Shown here: positions 56,519 to 64,000 of the stretch, one piece after another | Layout of the letters: each line of letters starts with the position of its first letter | Position numbering within the stretch: the first letter of the stretch is position 1 | From: Aquamicrobium aerolatum DSM 21857 | GTDB lineage: Bacteria; Pseudomonadota; Alphaproteobacteria; Rhizobiales; Rhizobiaceae | NCBI RefSeq assembly: GCF_900113935.1 | Contig: NZ_FORF01000005.1 | Coordinates: 1 to 64,000 of the forward strand | DNA: 64,000 nucleotides | Direction: 5' to 3' | The notes under the pieces: model-generated | Seen by the model: the letters and a program-made list of their open reading frames with translations, nothing else | The model's database searches: none | What the model was told of the DNA's origin: nothing | Position numbers and translations under genes: made by a program

Positions 56519-58810
56519 TTGGCCAGACGAATTTCAGGAATGAAGGGCGACAGCTCCCCAGCCGGAAATTTCCGCCCCACGCGGGAAGAAATCCTGAAAT
56601 TCGTCAAGCTGAATCCTGATCAGGCAGGAAAACGCGAGCTTGCCAAGGCGTTCAACCTGAAAGGTCCGGACCGCATCTGGCTGAAGGATCTGCTTCGCGA
56701 GCTTCAGGACGAAGGCAAACTCGAGAAGCGCGCCAAGAGGTTCACGCGCCCCGGCGCCCTTCCCCATATCGTCGTGCTGTCTATCGATAGACGAGATGGT
56801 GACGGTCTTCTGATGGCTCGACCGATGGAGTGGCCGGACACCAACGGCCCCGCCCCCACCGTCTCCATCAAACCGCCAAGGGCGGATAAGGCACGCACAC
56901 CCGGTGTCGGCGACAACGTCTTGGCCAAGGTGTTCCCGACCGATCAGGATACCGGACCGGCCTATACCGGCCGGGTGTTGAAGATCCTGGAAAAGCGGCG
57001 TGATGCGGTTCTGGGCGTGTTCCGCGAACTTCGAGACGGAACGTTCCGAATTGAGCCTGTCGAACGCCGGCAAGATGAACTGATCGTTGAAGCGGACTAC
57101 ACAAACGGCGCCAAAAGTGGCGATCTGGTTGAAGTGGAACCGATTTCGAGCGGCCGTTACGGGCTGGCGAAGGCAAAGGTCACGACCGTCCTTGGTTCCA
57201 TGACCAGTGAGAAGGCGGTTTCGATGATCGCCATCCACGCTCATGACATTCCGCACATTTTTCCGCAGGCGGCACTCGACGAAGCCGAGTCGGCGAAGCC
57301 CGCGACAACGAATGGACGAGAGGACTTCCGCGCGATTCCCCTCATCACCATTGATCCTGCCGACGCCAAGGATCATGACGATGCCGTTCATGCCGAGCCC
57401 GACACGGATGAGGCCAACCCCGATGGCCACATCGTCACCGTCGCCATCGCTGACGTCGCCGCCTATGTTCGTGTTGGACAACCCCTTGATCGCGAAGCGC
57501 TCAACCGCGGCAATTCGGTTTATTTCCCGGACCGCGTCGTGCCGATGCTGCCGGAACGAATTTCCAATGACCTCTGTTCACTACGTGAGGGTGAAGATCG
57601 CCCTGCCCTTGCGGTGCGCATGACCTTCACGGCCCAGGGGCGCAAGCTACGTCACAGTTTCCACCGCGTGATCATGCGCTCGGCGGCGAAAGTGTCTTAT
57701 CCCCAGGCGCAGGCTGCGATTGATGGCAACCCGGATGAAAAGACCGCGCCGTTGCTTGAGACCGTTCTGCAGCCGCTCTGGAATGCTTATGCTGCGCTGA
57801 AGCGCGGTCGTGCCGCGCGCGAACCTCTCGAACTCGACCTGCCCGAGCGCAAGATCATTCTCAAGGAGGACGGGACAGTCGACCGTGTCATCGTCCCTGA
57901 TCGACTGGATGCACACAAGCTGATCGAGGAGTGCATGATCCAGGCGAACGTCGCCGCAGCGGAAACGCTCGAAGCCAAGCGGCAGCGCCTTGTCTACCGG
58001 GTGCATGACGAGCCGTCGATGTCGAAGCAGGAATCGCTGCGGGAGTTCCTGCAGACGGTCGGTTTATCGCTTGCGCGCGGCGCGCAAATGCGACCGGCTG
58101 CATTCAACGGCATTCTAGCTCGCGTTGCCGGTTCAGACCACGAAGGGCTGGTCAATGAGGTTGTTCTGCGCAGCCAGAGTCAGGCAATTTATTCTCCAGA
58201 CAATATCGGTCATTTTGGCTTGAATTTGCGGCGGTATGCCCACTTTACCTCACCAATCCGCCGATATGCGGACCTTTTGGTCCACCGTGCACTGATCTCC
58301 GCCCTTAGTCTTGGCTCGGACGGGCTGACGAAAACCGAGGAAGAGCAACTCGACGAGATCTCGGCGCTGATATCGAGTTCGGAGCGACGGGCAATGGCGG
58401 CGGAAAGAGAGACCGTCGATCGGCTGATTGCGAGCCATCTTGCCACGCGTCTTGACGAGTCTTTCCAGGGACGCATTTCCGGCGTGACGAAAGCCGGTTT
58501 GTTCGTGCAGCTGCCACAATTTGGCGCAGACGGGTTCATACCCATTTCAACTCTCGGCAATGACTATTATCTATTCGATGAATCTGCTCGGGCACTCTTT
58601 GGCGAACGATCGCGAAAAGGTTACCAGCTGGCAGACGAGGTCGAGGTAAAGCTTGTTGAAGTCGCGCCACTTGCTGGCGCAATGCGTTTTGAAATGTTGA
58701 GCGACCCTAAATCACTTCCTGGTTCGAGGCAGTCTTTTCACAAGTCGCGCAATGGTAAAGCAACCAAAGCACGCAATCCCGCTAAACGGGGGCGTTCACG
58801 GAGAGCATGA
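56519..58810 (+). CDS. rnr: Ribonuclease R
   Basis: A 763-residue RNase II-family 3'-5' exoribonuclease that digests structured RNA. Order: N-terminal winged helix (1-75), cold-shock domains (~80-240), catalytic RNB domain with ITIDPADAKDHDDAVHAEP (Asp cluster), then S1 domain (GRISGVTKAGLFVQLPQFGADGFI, ~640-720) and a basic tail (KATKARNPAKRGRSRRA). Start is TTG 56519 with GAGGA 10 bases ahead, or ATG 56540; the TTG keeps the basic Ala-Arg-Arg start. 6 bases after topA; overlaps the next gene by 4. Confidence 0.94.
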   Translation: MARRISGMKGDSSPAGNFRPTREEILKFVKLNPDQAGKRELAKAFNLKGPDRIWLKDLLRELQDEGKLEKRAKRFTRPGALPHIVVLSIDRRDGDGLLMARPMEWPDTNGPAPTVSIKPPRADKARTPGVGDNVLAKVFPTDQDTGPAYTGRVLKILEKRRDAVLGVFRELRDGTFRIEPVERRQDELIVEADYTNGAKSGDLVEVEPISSGRYGLAKAKVTTVLGSMTSEKAVSMIAIHAHDIPHIFPQAALDEAESAKPATTNGREDFRAIPLITIDPADAKDHDDAVHAEPDTDEANPDGHIVTVAIADVAAYVRVGQPLDREALNRGNSVYFPDRVVPMLPERISNDLCSLREGEDRPALAVRMTFTAQGRKLRHSFHRVIMRSAAKVSYPQAQAAIDGNPDEKTAPLLETVLQPLWNAYAALKRGRAAREPLELDLPERKIILKEDGTVDRVIVPDRLDAHKLIEECMIQANVAAAETLEAKRQRLVYRVHDEPSMSKQESLREFLQTVGLSLARGAQMRPAAFNGILARVAGSDHEGLVNEVVLRSQSQAIYSPDNIGHFGLNLRRYAHFTSPIRRYADLLVHRALISALSLGSDGLTKTEEEQLDEISALISSSERRAMAAERETVDRLIASHLATRLDESFQGRISGVTKAGLFVQLPQFGADGFIPISTLGNDYYLFDESARALFGERSRKGYQLADEVEVKLVEVAPLAGAMRFEMLSDPKSLPGSRQSFHKSRNGKATKARNPAKRGRSRRA

Positions 58811-59238
58811 TGCAGCAACACCAGACATATGGTGGCCAGAGCACGGATCAAAGGTCGATCGGACAGGCTATGTGGCGCGGTTTTCTCGGAAAATGCCCCC
58901 ATTGCGGCTCTGGTAAACTCTTTCACCGTTTTCTGAAGGTGGCAGACAATTGTGAAGCCTGCGGGGAAGACTACCATCATCACCGCGCCGACGATCTGCC
59001 TGCCTATCTGGTCGTGGTGATTGTTGGCCATCTTGTTCTGGGCGGCTTCATGGGTACCGAACGTATGCTCGGTCTCTCTTCCTGGGGTCACCTCGCTATC
59101 TGGATTCCAGTTACATTGATCGCCTGTCTTGCATTGCTTCAGCCGGTCAAAGGCGCGGTCGTCGGGTTGCAATGGGCCGCGCGGATGCACGGCTTCTCAG
59201 GCACACCCGATGTGCTCGAAACCCACCCCGAACGCTGA
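58807..59238 (+). CDS. DUF983 zinc-ribbon membrane protein
   Basis: A 143-residue protein with an N-terminal zinc ribbon (CPHCG at ~30 and CEACG at ~49) followed by two membrane segments (AYLVVVIVGHLVLGGFMG and HLAIWIPVTLIACLALL). This is the DUF983 family of alphaproteobacteria, of unknown function. ATGATG at 58807 overlaps the rnr stop, so the two are translated together. Confidence 0.88.
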   Translation: MMQQHQTYGGQSTDQRSIGQAMWRGFLGKCPHCGSGKLFHRFLKVADNCEACGEDYHHHRADDLPAYLVVVIVGHLVLGGFMGTERMLGLSSWGHLAIWIPVTLIACLALLQPVKGAVVGLQWAARMHGFSGTPDVLETHPER

Positions 59239-59247
59239 GATCTTGTG

Positions 59248-60000
59248 ATGACAAAGCAACGCGGCCTGGCCGGAATGTCGCGGGCCGAGCTTGATCACGC
59301 CGAAAGAAAAGACTTTGCGCTTGGCTCGGGTCCGCTGCGTCCCCGCGACGCAGCAACGCTCATCCTGCTCGACACGAGCGGACAGGAAGTGCGAGTGCTG
59401 ATGGGTCGTCGCCACATGAAGCACGCCTTCATGCCCGGCAAGTTCGTTTTTCCTGGTGGTCGCACCGATCCTGCAGATAGCCGCATTCCCATCGCCGCGG
59501 GCCTGCACCCTGCCGAGGAAAGCAAGCTGATCGGCAAGCGCACCTCGCCAACACGCGCGCGCGCCATTGCCTTGTCGGCGGTCCGGGAGACTTATGAAGA
59601 AGCGGGCATTCTGCTCGGCCGCAAAGCGGAATTCGCAACGTCAAAACCGGACTGGCAGGGCTTCGTCGAGAACCAGGTCTTTCCGGCACTCGACAATCTT
59701 CGTTTCGTTGCTCGCGCAATCACGCCGCCCGGTCGCGTTCGTCGCTTTGACACGCGTTTCATTGCAGCCTTCCGCCATGATATTGCAGTGGAGCTTCCCG
59801 AAGGAGGGCCGACCAACGAGCTGGAGGAGCTCGTGTGGCTTCCCATCCGCGATGCCAAGGAAGCAGACATTCCGGCAATCACACGCAGCGTTCTTGCCGA
59901 TCTGGAAACGCGGCTGGCAAACGATCCGCAACTCTCGCCGGGTGGAGATGTTCCGTTCTACTACATGCGACACAATCGGTTCCAGCGTGTGATTCTCTGA
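59248..60000 (+). CDS. NUDIX hydrolase
   Basis: A protein of about 250 residues of the NUDIX fold, hydrolysing nucleoside diphosphates linked to another group; substrate unknown. The Nudix box is split by an insertion of about 35 residues: GKFVFPGGRTDPADS, then AVRETYEEAGILL, as in the larger CoA-/NUDT19-like members. GTG 59245 is in frame one codon before ATG 59248. It follows the DUF983 gene closely and precedes an MFS gene. Confidence 0.85.
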   Translation: MTKQRGLAGMSRAELDHAERKDFALGSGPLRPRDAATLILLDTSGQEVRVLMGRRHMKHAFMPGKFVFPGGRTDPADSRIPIAAGLHPAEESKLIGKRTSPTRARAIALSAVRETYEEAGILLGRKAEFATSKPDWQGFVENQVFPALDNLRFVARAITPPGRVRRFDTRFIAAFRHDIAVELPEGGPTNELEELVWLPIRDAKEADIPAITRSVLADLETRLANDPQLSPGGDVPFYYMRHNRFQRVIL

Positions 60001-60016
60001 AATTAATGGTGGCGCA

Positions 60017-61198
60017 ATGGCGGCCCTGCAGTCCGAAACGACTGAAACTCGATGGCTTTCAATTTGCGCTGCGATCGCTTCGATCAGCGTCGTTGGCATT
60101 GCCATCGGTCTCGGTGTCCCGCTTCTGTCGATGATCCTTGAAGCGCGGGGGCATTCGGCAACCATGATTGGCGCGAATACCGCGGTCGCTGGCATAGCGT
60201 CCATCGCCGCCGCGCCCTTCGCAACCCCACTGGCAAGCCGCTTTGGCGTTGTTCGCGTCATGCTCGCCGCCATCGTCGCCGGCGGCGTCAGCTTCGTCAG
60301 CTTCTACTTTCTGCCGGAATTCTGGATGTGGTTTTTCGCGCGAGCGATTCTTCACTTCTCGCTGACATTGCTGTTCATTTTATCCGAGTTTTGGATTTCC
60401 TCGTCTGCGCCTGCGCACCGCCGCGGCTTAATTCTTGGCATTTATGCGACAGTCCTGTCGCTCGGCTTTGCCTTCGGTCCATGGCTGTTTTCGCAGCTCG
60501 GATCGGCCGGATTTGCACCATTCGGAATCACATTTGGTTTCATCATGGTCGCTGCGATTCCTGTCCTGGCCGCTCACCGCCAAAGTCCTCAGATGTCGGA
60601 GTCTTCCGATGAGTCCAGCAACAGCTTCTTGCGCTACATCTGGCTGGTTCCGATGGCGACGGCTGCGGTGCTAGTCTACGGGGCGGTCGAAACCGGCGGC
60701 TTTGCACTGTTTCCGGTCTATGGCGGGCGGATCGGCTACACAGAGGCCGACGCGGCCCTCCTGTTGACTGCGGTCGGGCTTGGCAACGTTCTCCTTCAGA
60801 TACCACTAGGCCTTGTCAGTGACCGCCTGCGTGACCGTAGGCACCTTCTCGTTTTTTGCGCGGCCGTTGGCCTTGCAGGTGTACTCCTGTTGCCTCTGGC
60901 TGCGGGCAACTGGCATGCAAGCGCATCGATCCTGTTTTTGTGGGGCGGGGTCGCCGCGGGTCTCTATACAGTCGGGCTCGCGCATTTGGGCAGCCGTCTC
61001 TCCGGACGCGACCTGGCATCGGCCAACGCTGCATTTGTTCTGTGCTACGGAATCGGCATGCTGGTCGGCCCGCAAATTATCGGGATCGGAATGGATCTGT
61101 TCGGTCCCAATGGCTTTGCCTGGTCTCTGGCAATCTTTTTCGCGGGATATCTAGCTTTGGCAGCCTTCAGATTGAACGGAACGACGCGAAAATCCTGA
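60017..61198 (+). CDS. MFS transporter
   Basis: A 393-residue major facilitator with about twelve membrane segments. The loop 2-3 motif reads TPLASRFGVVR and the loop 8-9 counterpart GLVSDRLRDRRHL. The type is like YcaD/small-solute exporters of the UMF1-less MFS_1 class; substrate cannot be told. ATG 60017 is the first in the frame; 16 bases separate it from the NUDIX gene, so the run topA-rnr-DUF983-NUDIX-MFS may be one unit. Confidence 0.88.
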   Translation: MAALQSETTETRWLSICAAIASISVVGIAIGLGVPLLSMILEARGHSATMIGANTAVAGIASIAAAPFATPLASRFGVVRVMLAAIVAGGVSFVSFYFLPEFWMWFFARAILHFSLTLLFILSEFWISSSAPAHRRGLILGIYATVLSLGFAFGPWLFSQLGSAGFAPFGITFGFIMVAAIPVLAAHRQSPQMSESSDESSNSFLRYIWLVPMATAAVLVYGAVETGGFALFPVYGGRIGYTEADAALLLTAVGLGNVLLQIPLGLVSDRLRDRRHLLVFCAAVGLAGVLLLPLAAGNWHASASILFLWGGVAAGLYTVGLAHLGSRLSGRDLASANAAFVLCYGIGMLVGPQIIGIGMDLFGPNGFAWSLAIFFAGYLALAAFRLNGTTRKS

Positions 61199-61204
61199 TC
61201 GGGC

Positions 61205-61232
61205 TTGACATTTCGCTGGTGTTCTTTATGTC
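61205..61232 (+). promoter_or_regulatory. Promoter of rpmG
   Basis: TTGACA (61205-61210), 16-base spacer, TATGTC (61227-61232). Transcription would begin near 61239 and give a leader of about 70 bases before rpmG. Confidence 0.55.
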
Positions 61233-61309
61233 TCCGCGCAAGTTTTCCGCACCGGGCTGCCGCCCGTATCGATGCGGCAACCAGACCCTAATAAGAGCGG
61301 ACGGGAATT

Positions 61310-61477
61310 ATGGCCAAGGCTACGACCATCAAGATCAAGCTGCTGTCGACGGCTGACACAGGTTTCTTCTACGTGACCAAGAAGAACAGCCGTACGATGA
61401 CCGACAAGATGACCAAGCGTAAGTACGACCCGGTCGTCAAGAAGCACGTCGAGTTCAAGGAAACGAAGATCAAGTAA
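61310..61477 (+). CDS. rpmG: 50S ribosomal protein L33
   Basis: A 55-residue L33: [20 protein letters not shown], then [20 protein letters not shown] and the basic end [14 protein letters not shown]. It is the Cys-free form that needs no zinc. The gene has its own promoter and a very strong terminator. ATG 61310 behind GGGAATT. Confidence 0.96.
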   Translation: MAKATTIKIKLLSTADTGFFYVTKKNSRTMTDKMTKRKYDPVVKKHVEFKETKIK

Positions 61478-61499
61478 TCTTCGAGTTTCTGAGCATACA

Positions 61500-61531
61500 A
61501 AAAACGCCGCCTGTTTCAGGCGGCGTTTTTT
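61500..61531. terminator. Intrinsic terminator of rpmG
   Basis: A 14-bp stem AAAAACGCCGCCTG/CAGGCGGCGTTTTT (61500-61513, 61517-61530) with a 3-base loop, A-rich on one side and T-rich on the other. It begins 22 bases after the rpmG stop and would work in both directions. Confidence 0.93.
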
Positions 61532-61559
61532 GTTGCAAGACAGCGTGACCTGTCAGATT

Positions 61560-61627
61560 GGGGGCCGATTGGTAAATTGGCAGTGGTACGAGGAGGCCAC
61601 TTGACACCAACACCAATCGGCCAACCC
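61560..61627. other. Nested stem-loop with Shine-Dalgarno sequence in its loop
   Basis: Arms GGCCGATTGGT (61563-61573) and ACCAATCGGCC (61612-61622) pair perfectly over 11 bp. Inside, TTGG/CCAA (61577-61580, 61607-61610) and AGTGG/CCACT (61582-61586, 61597-61601) continue the stem. The apical loop is TACGAGGAGG on the + strand, CCTCCTCGTA on the other. A TTG at 61601 with GAGGAGG 4 bases ahead opens a 46-codon frame to TGA 61739-61741. No gene family fits. It could be a small RNA with an anti-Shine-Dalgarno loop on the - strand, a translationally masked small ORF on the + strand, or a mobile palindrome. Confidence 0.45.
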
Positions 61628-61811
61628 CACGGACCCAGGAGATGCGGCGGACCTGAGCATCATGGGGTATCTTCAATGCAAAAAGCGCAGCATTCCTCCC
61701 GCTGCGTCAAGCAAGAATCACATTCGCGCAGCATTGCGTGAAAAGCAACAGTTTCTTAACCAAGCCACGTAGCATTCGCCGAATACAGTAAACGCTGGCG
61801 CAAGGCTGGAA
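61628..61811. other. Gene-poor stretch between the nested hairpin and pleD
   Basis: Except for the doubtful 46-codon frame running to 61741, this part holds nothing I can name. A CTTAACCA near 61754 resembles a CtrA half-site but lies downstream of pleD's stop, so a promoter role is unlikely. Confidence 0.4.
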
Positions 61812-63185
61812 TCAGGCTGCAGCAGCTACCACGCGATTACGCCCACCATTCTTTGCTTCGTAAAGTGCGACGTCCGCCCGCTTCATCAGCGCCTCCATAG
61901 TGGCGACATCCGGCGCAAGCCCGGCCACACCCACACTCACCGTCACGTCAATCGTCTGATCGCCGACGCCAGTTGGAAACGGCAATTCAGCGATCTGCAA
62001 CCTTATTAGCTCCGCCACCTTTTCTGCCACGACAGCATCGGTATCGGGCATGACAACGACAAACTCCTCACCACCCATGCGGCAGGCAAGATCAATGCCT
62101 CGAACATTTTTCCGCAGACGGCTGGCCAGTTCACGCAGAACCATATCGCCTGCATCATGACCCCATGTGTCATTGATAAGCTTGAAACGATCAATATCCG
62201 TGATCATCAGCGAAAGGGGGCGATTACGGCTACGCGCGCGCTCGAACAACGTTGCCAGATGACTATCCAGATAACGTCTGTTGTGCAGCCCCGTCAGGCC
62301 ATCAGTCACAGCCATCTCGATGGTCTGGGCCAGACTGGCGCGCAATCGATCATTGTAGCGCTTGCGCCGAACCTGAGTATTCAGGCGCGCAATCAACTCC
62401 TGCTGGTCGACAGGGCGCACCAGATAGTCATTGACGCCCAGTTCAAGGCCGCGAACAAGTCGTTCGTCCTCTCCCTCATCAGCTATGAGAATGATCGGAA
62501 CGAACCGCGTACGATCAAGTGTCCGCAATTGCGAGCAGAGGCGCAAGGGATCGTATCCCGCCAATGATGTCGCAACGATTACACAATCATAGCCATCATC
62601 GGCAGCCTCGAAGAATGCCGCATGCGGATCCCTCGACACTTTCAAAGTGCAATGGTCCCATAGCATCCGGCTGAGCCGCTCTACCGAAGAAGGCCGGTCA
62701 TCGACCAGAAGAACATTTGCCTTCTCATCAATGGCGCTATTCGGCCAGTTCAAGAGTTCCTCAATTCCGATGTCGCGTGTTGTCGAGGCGCGCAACCGCA
62801 ATTCATCGGTGAGCATCTTCAGGCGAACCAGGCTCTTGACGCGCGTCATCAGCTGCAAATCGTTGACGGGTTTGGTCAAAAAGTCATCCGCGCCCGCTTC
62901 GAGTCCGCGCACCCGATCACCAATCTGGTCGAGTGCGGTGACCATCACGACGGGAATATGCTGTGTGGTCGGATCGCCCTTCAGTCGGCGGCAAACTTCA
63001 AAACCATCCATCCCCGGCATCATGACATCAAGAAGCACCACGTCGATTTTGCCATATTCGCAGGCATCGAGCACTTCTTGGCCGGAATAGGCTCCAACGA
63101 CTTCAAAATACTCCGCCAGCAATCGTGCTTCGAGGAGCTTCACGTTGGCCGGCACGTCATCAACCACCAGGATACGGGCTGTCAT
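61812..63185 (-). CDS. pleD: Diguanylate cyclase response regulator PleD
   Basis: A 457-residue protein with two receiver domains and a GGDEF domain, the PleD layout that makes c-di-GMP at the differentiating pole. REC1 (1-120) has the acceptor Asp53 in VVLLDVMMPG. REC2 (~155-275) lacks the acceptor Asp (VIVATSLAGYD), as in the adaptor domain of Caulobacter PleD. The cyclase site GGEEF is at 371-375, with the product-inhibition motif RGID at 362-365 at the right distance. ATG 63185 is the family start; the frame is open 46 codons more, through the gap and into divK. It follows divK by 34 bases. Confidence 0.95.
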   Translation of the reverse strand: MTARILVVDDVPANVKLLEARLLAEYFEVVGAYSGQEVLDACEYGKIDVVLLDVMMPGMDGFEVCRRLKGDPTTQHIPVVMVTALDQIGDRVRGLEAGADDFLTKPVNDLQLMTRVKSLVRLKMLTDELRLRASTTRDIGIEELLNWPNSAIDEKANVLLVDDRPSSVERLSRMLWDHCTLKVSRDPHAAFFEAADDGYDCVIVATSLAGYDPLRLCSQLRTLDRTRFVPIILIADEGEDERLVRGLELGVNDYLVRPVDQQELIARLNTQVRRKRYNDRLRASLAQTIEMAVTDGLTGLHNRRYLDSHLATLFERARSRNRPLSLMITDIDRFKLINDTWGHDAGDMVLRELASRLRKNVRGIDLACRMGGEEFVVVMPDTDAVVAEKVAELIRLQIAELPFPTGVGDQTIDVTVSVGVAGLAPDVATMEALMKRADVALYEAKNGGRNRVVAAAA

Positions 63186-63219
63186 GGCTCTTTCGCTCCC
63201 CAACCGCGCTCCACAGTCA

Positions 63220-63591
63220 TCAGGCGTCTCCGAGATAGGATTTGATCGTGTCGATGAACTTGGCGACCGAAATCGGTTTGGAGATATAAGCCTCACAACC
63301 ACCTTGCCGGATTCTCTCCTCATCGCCCTTCATTGCGAAAGCAGTCACGGCGATGACAGGTATCGTGTGAAGCTCGTCATCTTCCTTGAGCCACTTCGTC
63401 ACCTCCAGACCGGAGACCTCCGGCAACTGGATGTCCATAAGGATGAGATCGGGTTTATGAGTTCGTGCAAGATCGAGGGCTTCCAGCCCGTTGCGGGTAC
63501 GCACGGTCTCATAGCCCGTCGCCTCGATAAGGTCGCGAAAGAGCTTCATGTTGAGCTCATTGTCTTCGACGATCATCACCTTCTTGGCCAT
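63220..63591 (-). CDS. divK: Single-domain response regulator DivK
   Basis: A 123-residue receiver domain alone: [20 protein letters not shown] start, acceptor Asp53 in [13 protein letters not shown], the Thr in VTAFAM and the Lys in YISKP. The sequence is that of DivK, which signals from PleC/DivJ kinases to DivL and CckA and so controls CtrA. Divk-pleD is a conserved pair. ATG 63591 fits; the frame is open 17 codons more. Confidence 0.95.
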   Translation of the reverse strand: MAKKVMIVEDNELNMKLFRDLIEATGYETVRTRNGLEALDLARTHKPDLILMDIQLPEVSGLEVTKWLKEDDELHTIPVIAVTAFAMKGDEERIRQGGCEAYISKPISVAKFIDTIKSYLGDA

Positions 63592-63751
63592 GGCATCCTG
63601 TCCACTAGCGGCGAGGTAGAAGCTCAAGTGCCTTCCAAACACTCGCCAGCATTCAAATATTCTAATTTTAGTGTACCTCGATTTGATTGACGAAAGGCAA
63701 ACCGAAACGCTTTACTTGCAACGAGCAGCCTCGCTGCGTTAGATCACATGA

Positions 63752-64000
63752 ATGAGCATGAAATTTCCGGGCAAAATCGGCCCCGATGAAGCCGAGCAGG
63801 TGGCGATCGCCGCCCTCTCCTTCGTAGCAAACGATCCAGTATTGTTGCCCCGCTTCCTCTCCCTCACGGGTATCGAGGCCAGTCAGATACGCTCTGCCGC
63901 TGACGCGCCAGGGTTTCTGGCCGGTGTGCTTCAATTCATCCGCGCCCATGAGCCAACGCTCTCGGCATTTTGCGATGCGGCGGGGCAGACGCCCGATGAT
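63752..64000 (+). CDS. DUF3572-family protein (3' end beyond window)
   Basis: An open frame of 83 codons from ATG 63752 runs off the right edge. It reads SMKFPGKIGPDEAEQVAIAA, then LSFVANDPVLLPRFLSLTGI and SAADAPGFLAGVLQFIRAHE, the pattern of the small DUF3572 proteins that lie next to divK in alphaproteobacteria. Function unknown. ATG 63758 is an alternative start. It is divergent from divK (160-base gap). Confidence 0.82.
   Translation, partial: MSMKFPGKIGPDEAEQVAIAALSFVANDPVLLPRFLSLTGIEASQIRSAADAPGFLAGVLQFIRAHEPTLSAFCDAAGQTPDD

Noticed and set aside
63748-63790. ATG at 63748 as start of the last gene
   Set aside because: That frame stops after 13 codons; the DUF3572 frame starts at 63752.

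Overview
The window is a 64 kb chromosomal segment of an alphaproteobacterium of the order Hyphomicrobiales (Rhizobiales), most like the Brucella/Ochrobactrum/Mesorhizobium group. This rests on several things seen here: a rpsB-tsf-pyrH-frr-uppS-cdsA-rseP-bamA-lpxD-fabZ-lpxA-lpxI-lpxB block with LpxI rather than LpxH, a LexA gene with a GTTC-N7-GTTC type operator, PleD and DivK cell-cycle regulators side by side, a ClpS-ClpA pair, an EipB-like periplasmic protein, a phasin, and rhizobial-type intergenic repeats. No rRNA, CRISPR, prophage or plasmid genes were seen. Two tRNAs are present (Cys, Asn).

Layout. 1-290: the end of an IS21-family element running off the left edge. 291-4016: remains of a YbhF-YbhS-YbhR ABC exporter operon; the ATPase has lost its 5' end at the IS21 border and the first permease has a one-base frameshift. 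4114-6773: a tiny hydrophobic ORF, tolC and an isoaspartate-methyltransferase-like gene. 6853-8558: tRNA-Cys, tRNA-Asn and lexA behind two SOS boxes. 8650-14195: comEC, gltX, gltA. 14257-27558: the long leftward envelope/translation block. 27745-32783: eipB, then ridA, a glycerophosphodiesterase, a FemAB-like acyltransferase and a HIT protein, facing an azlCD amino-acid exporter. 32860-39940: clpA/clpS, phasin, a D,D-carboxypeptidase with a SPOR domain, and a DnaJ-VWA-DUF1489 group. 40103-47660: sdaA, a small membrane protein, a DUF218 protein, gatA/gatC, a metallo-hydrolase, ruvX and an AEC transporter. 47642-53576: an AidB-like acyl-CoA dehydrogenase, pyrB with a catalytically degenerate dihydroorotase, plsY, dprA. 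53852-61477: topA, rnr, DUF983, NUDIX, MFS, rpmG. 61812-64000: pleD, divK, DUF3572.

How it fits together. Most genes are housekeeping: ribosome and translation factors (rpsB, tsf, frr, rpmG, gltX, gatCA), lipid A and outer-membrane assembly (lpxB/I/A/D, fabZ, bamA, rseP, uppS, cdsA, tolC, eipB), pyrimidine synthesis (pyrB, pyrC', pyrH), phospholipid synthesis (plsY, cdsA), proteolysis (clpSA, rseP), DNA uptake and handling (comEC, dprA, topA, ruvX, lexA) and cell-cycle signalling (pleD, divK). The only clearly accessory and decaying part is the left edge. The most unusual unexplained element is a nested hairpin at 61560-61627 between rpmG and pleD that holds a strong Shine-Dalgarno sequence in its apical loop (anti-Shine-Dalgarno on the other strand). 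Start codons were re-chosen for many genes from family conservation and ribosome binding sites; these choices are stated per entry.
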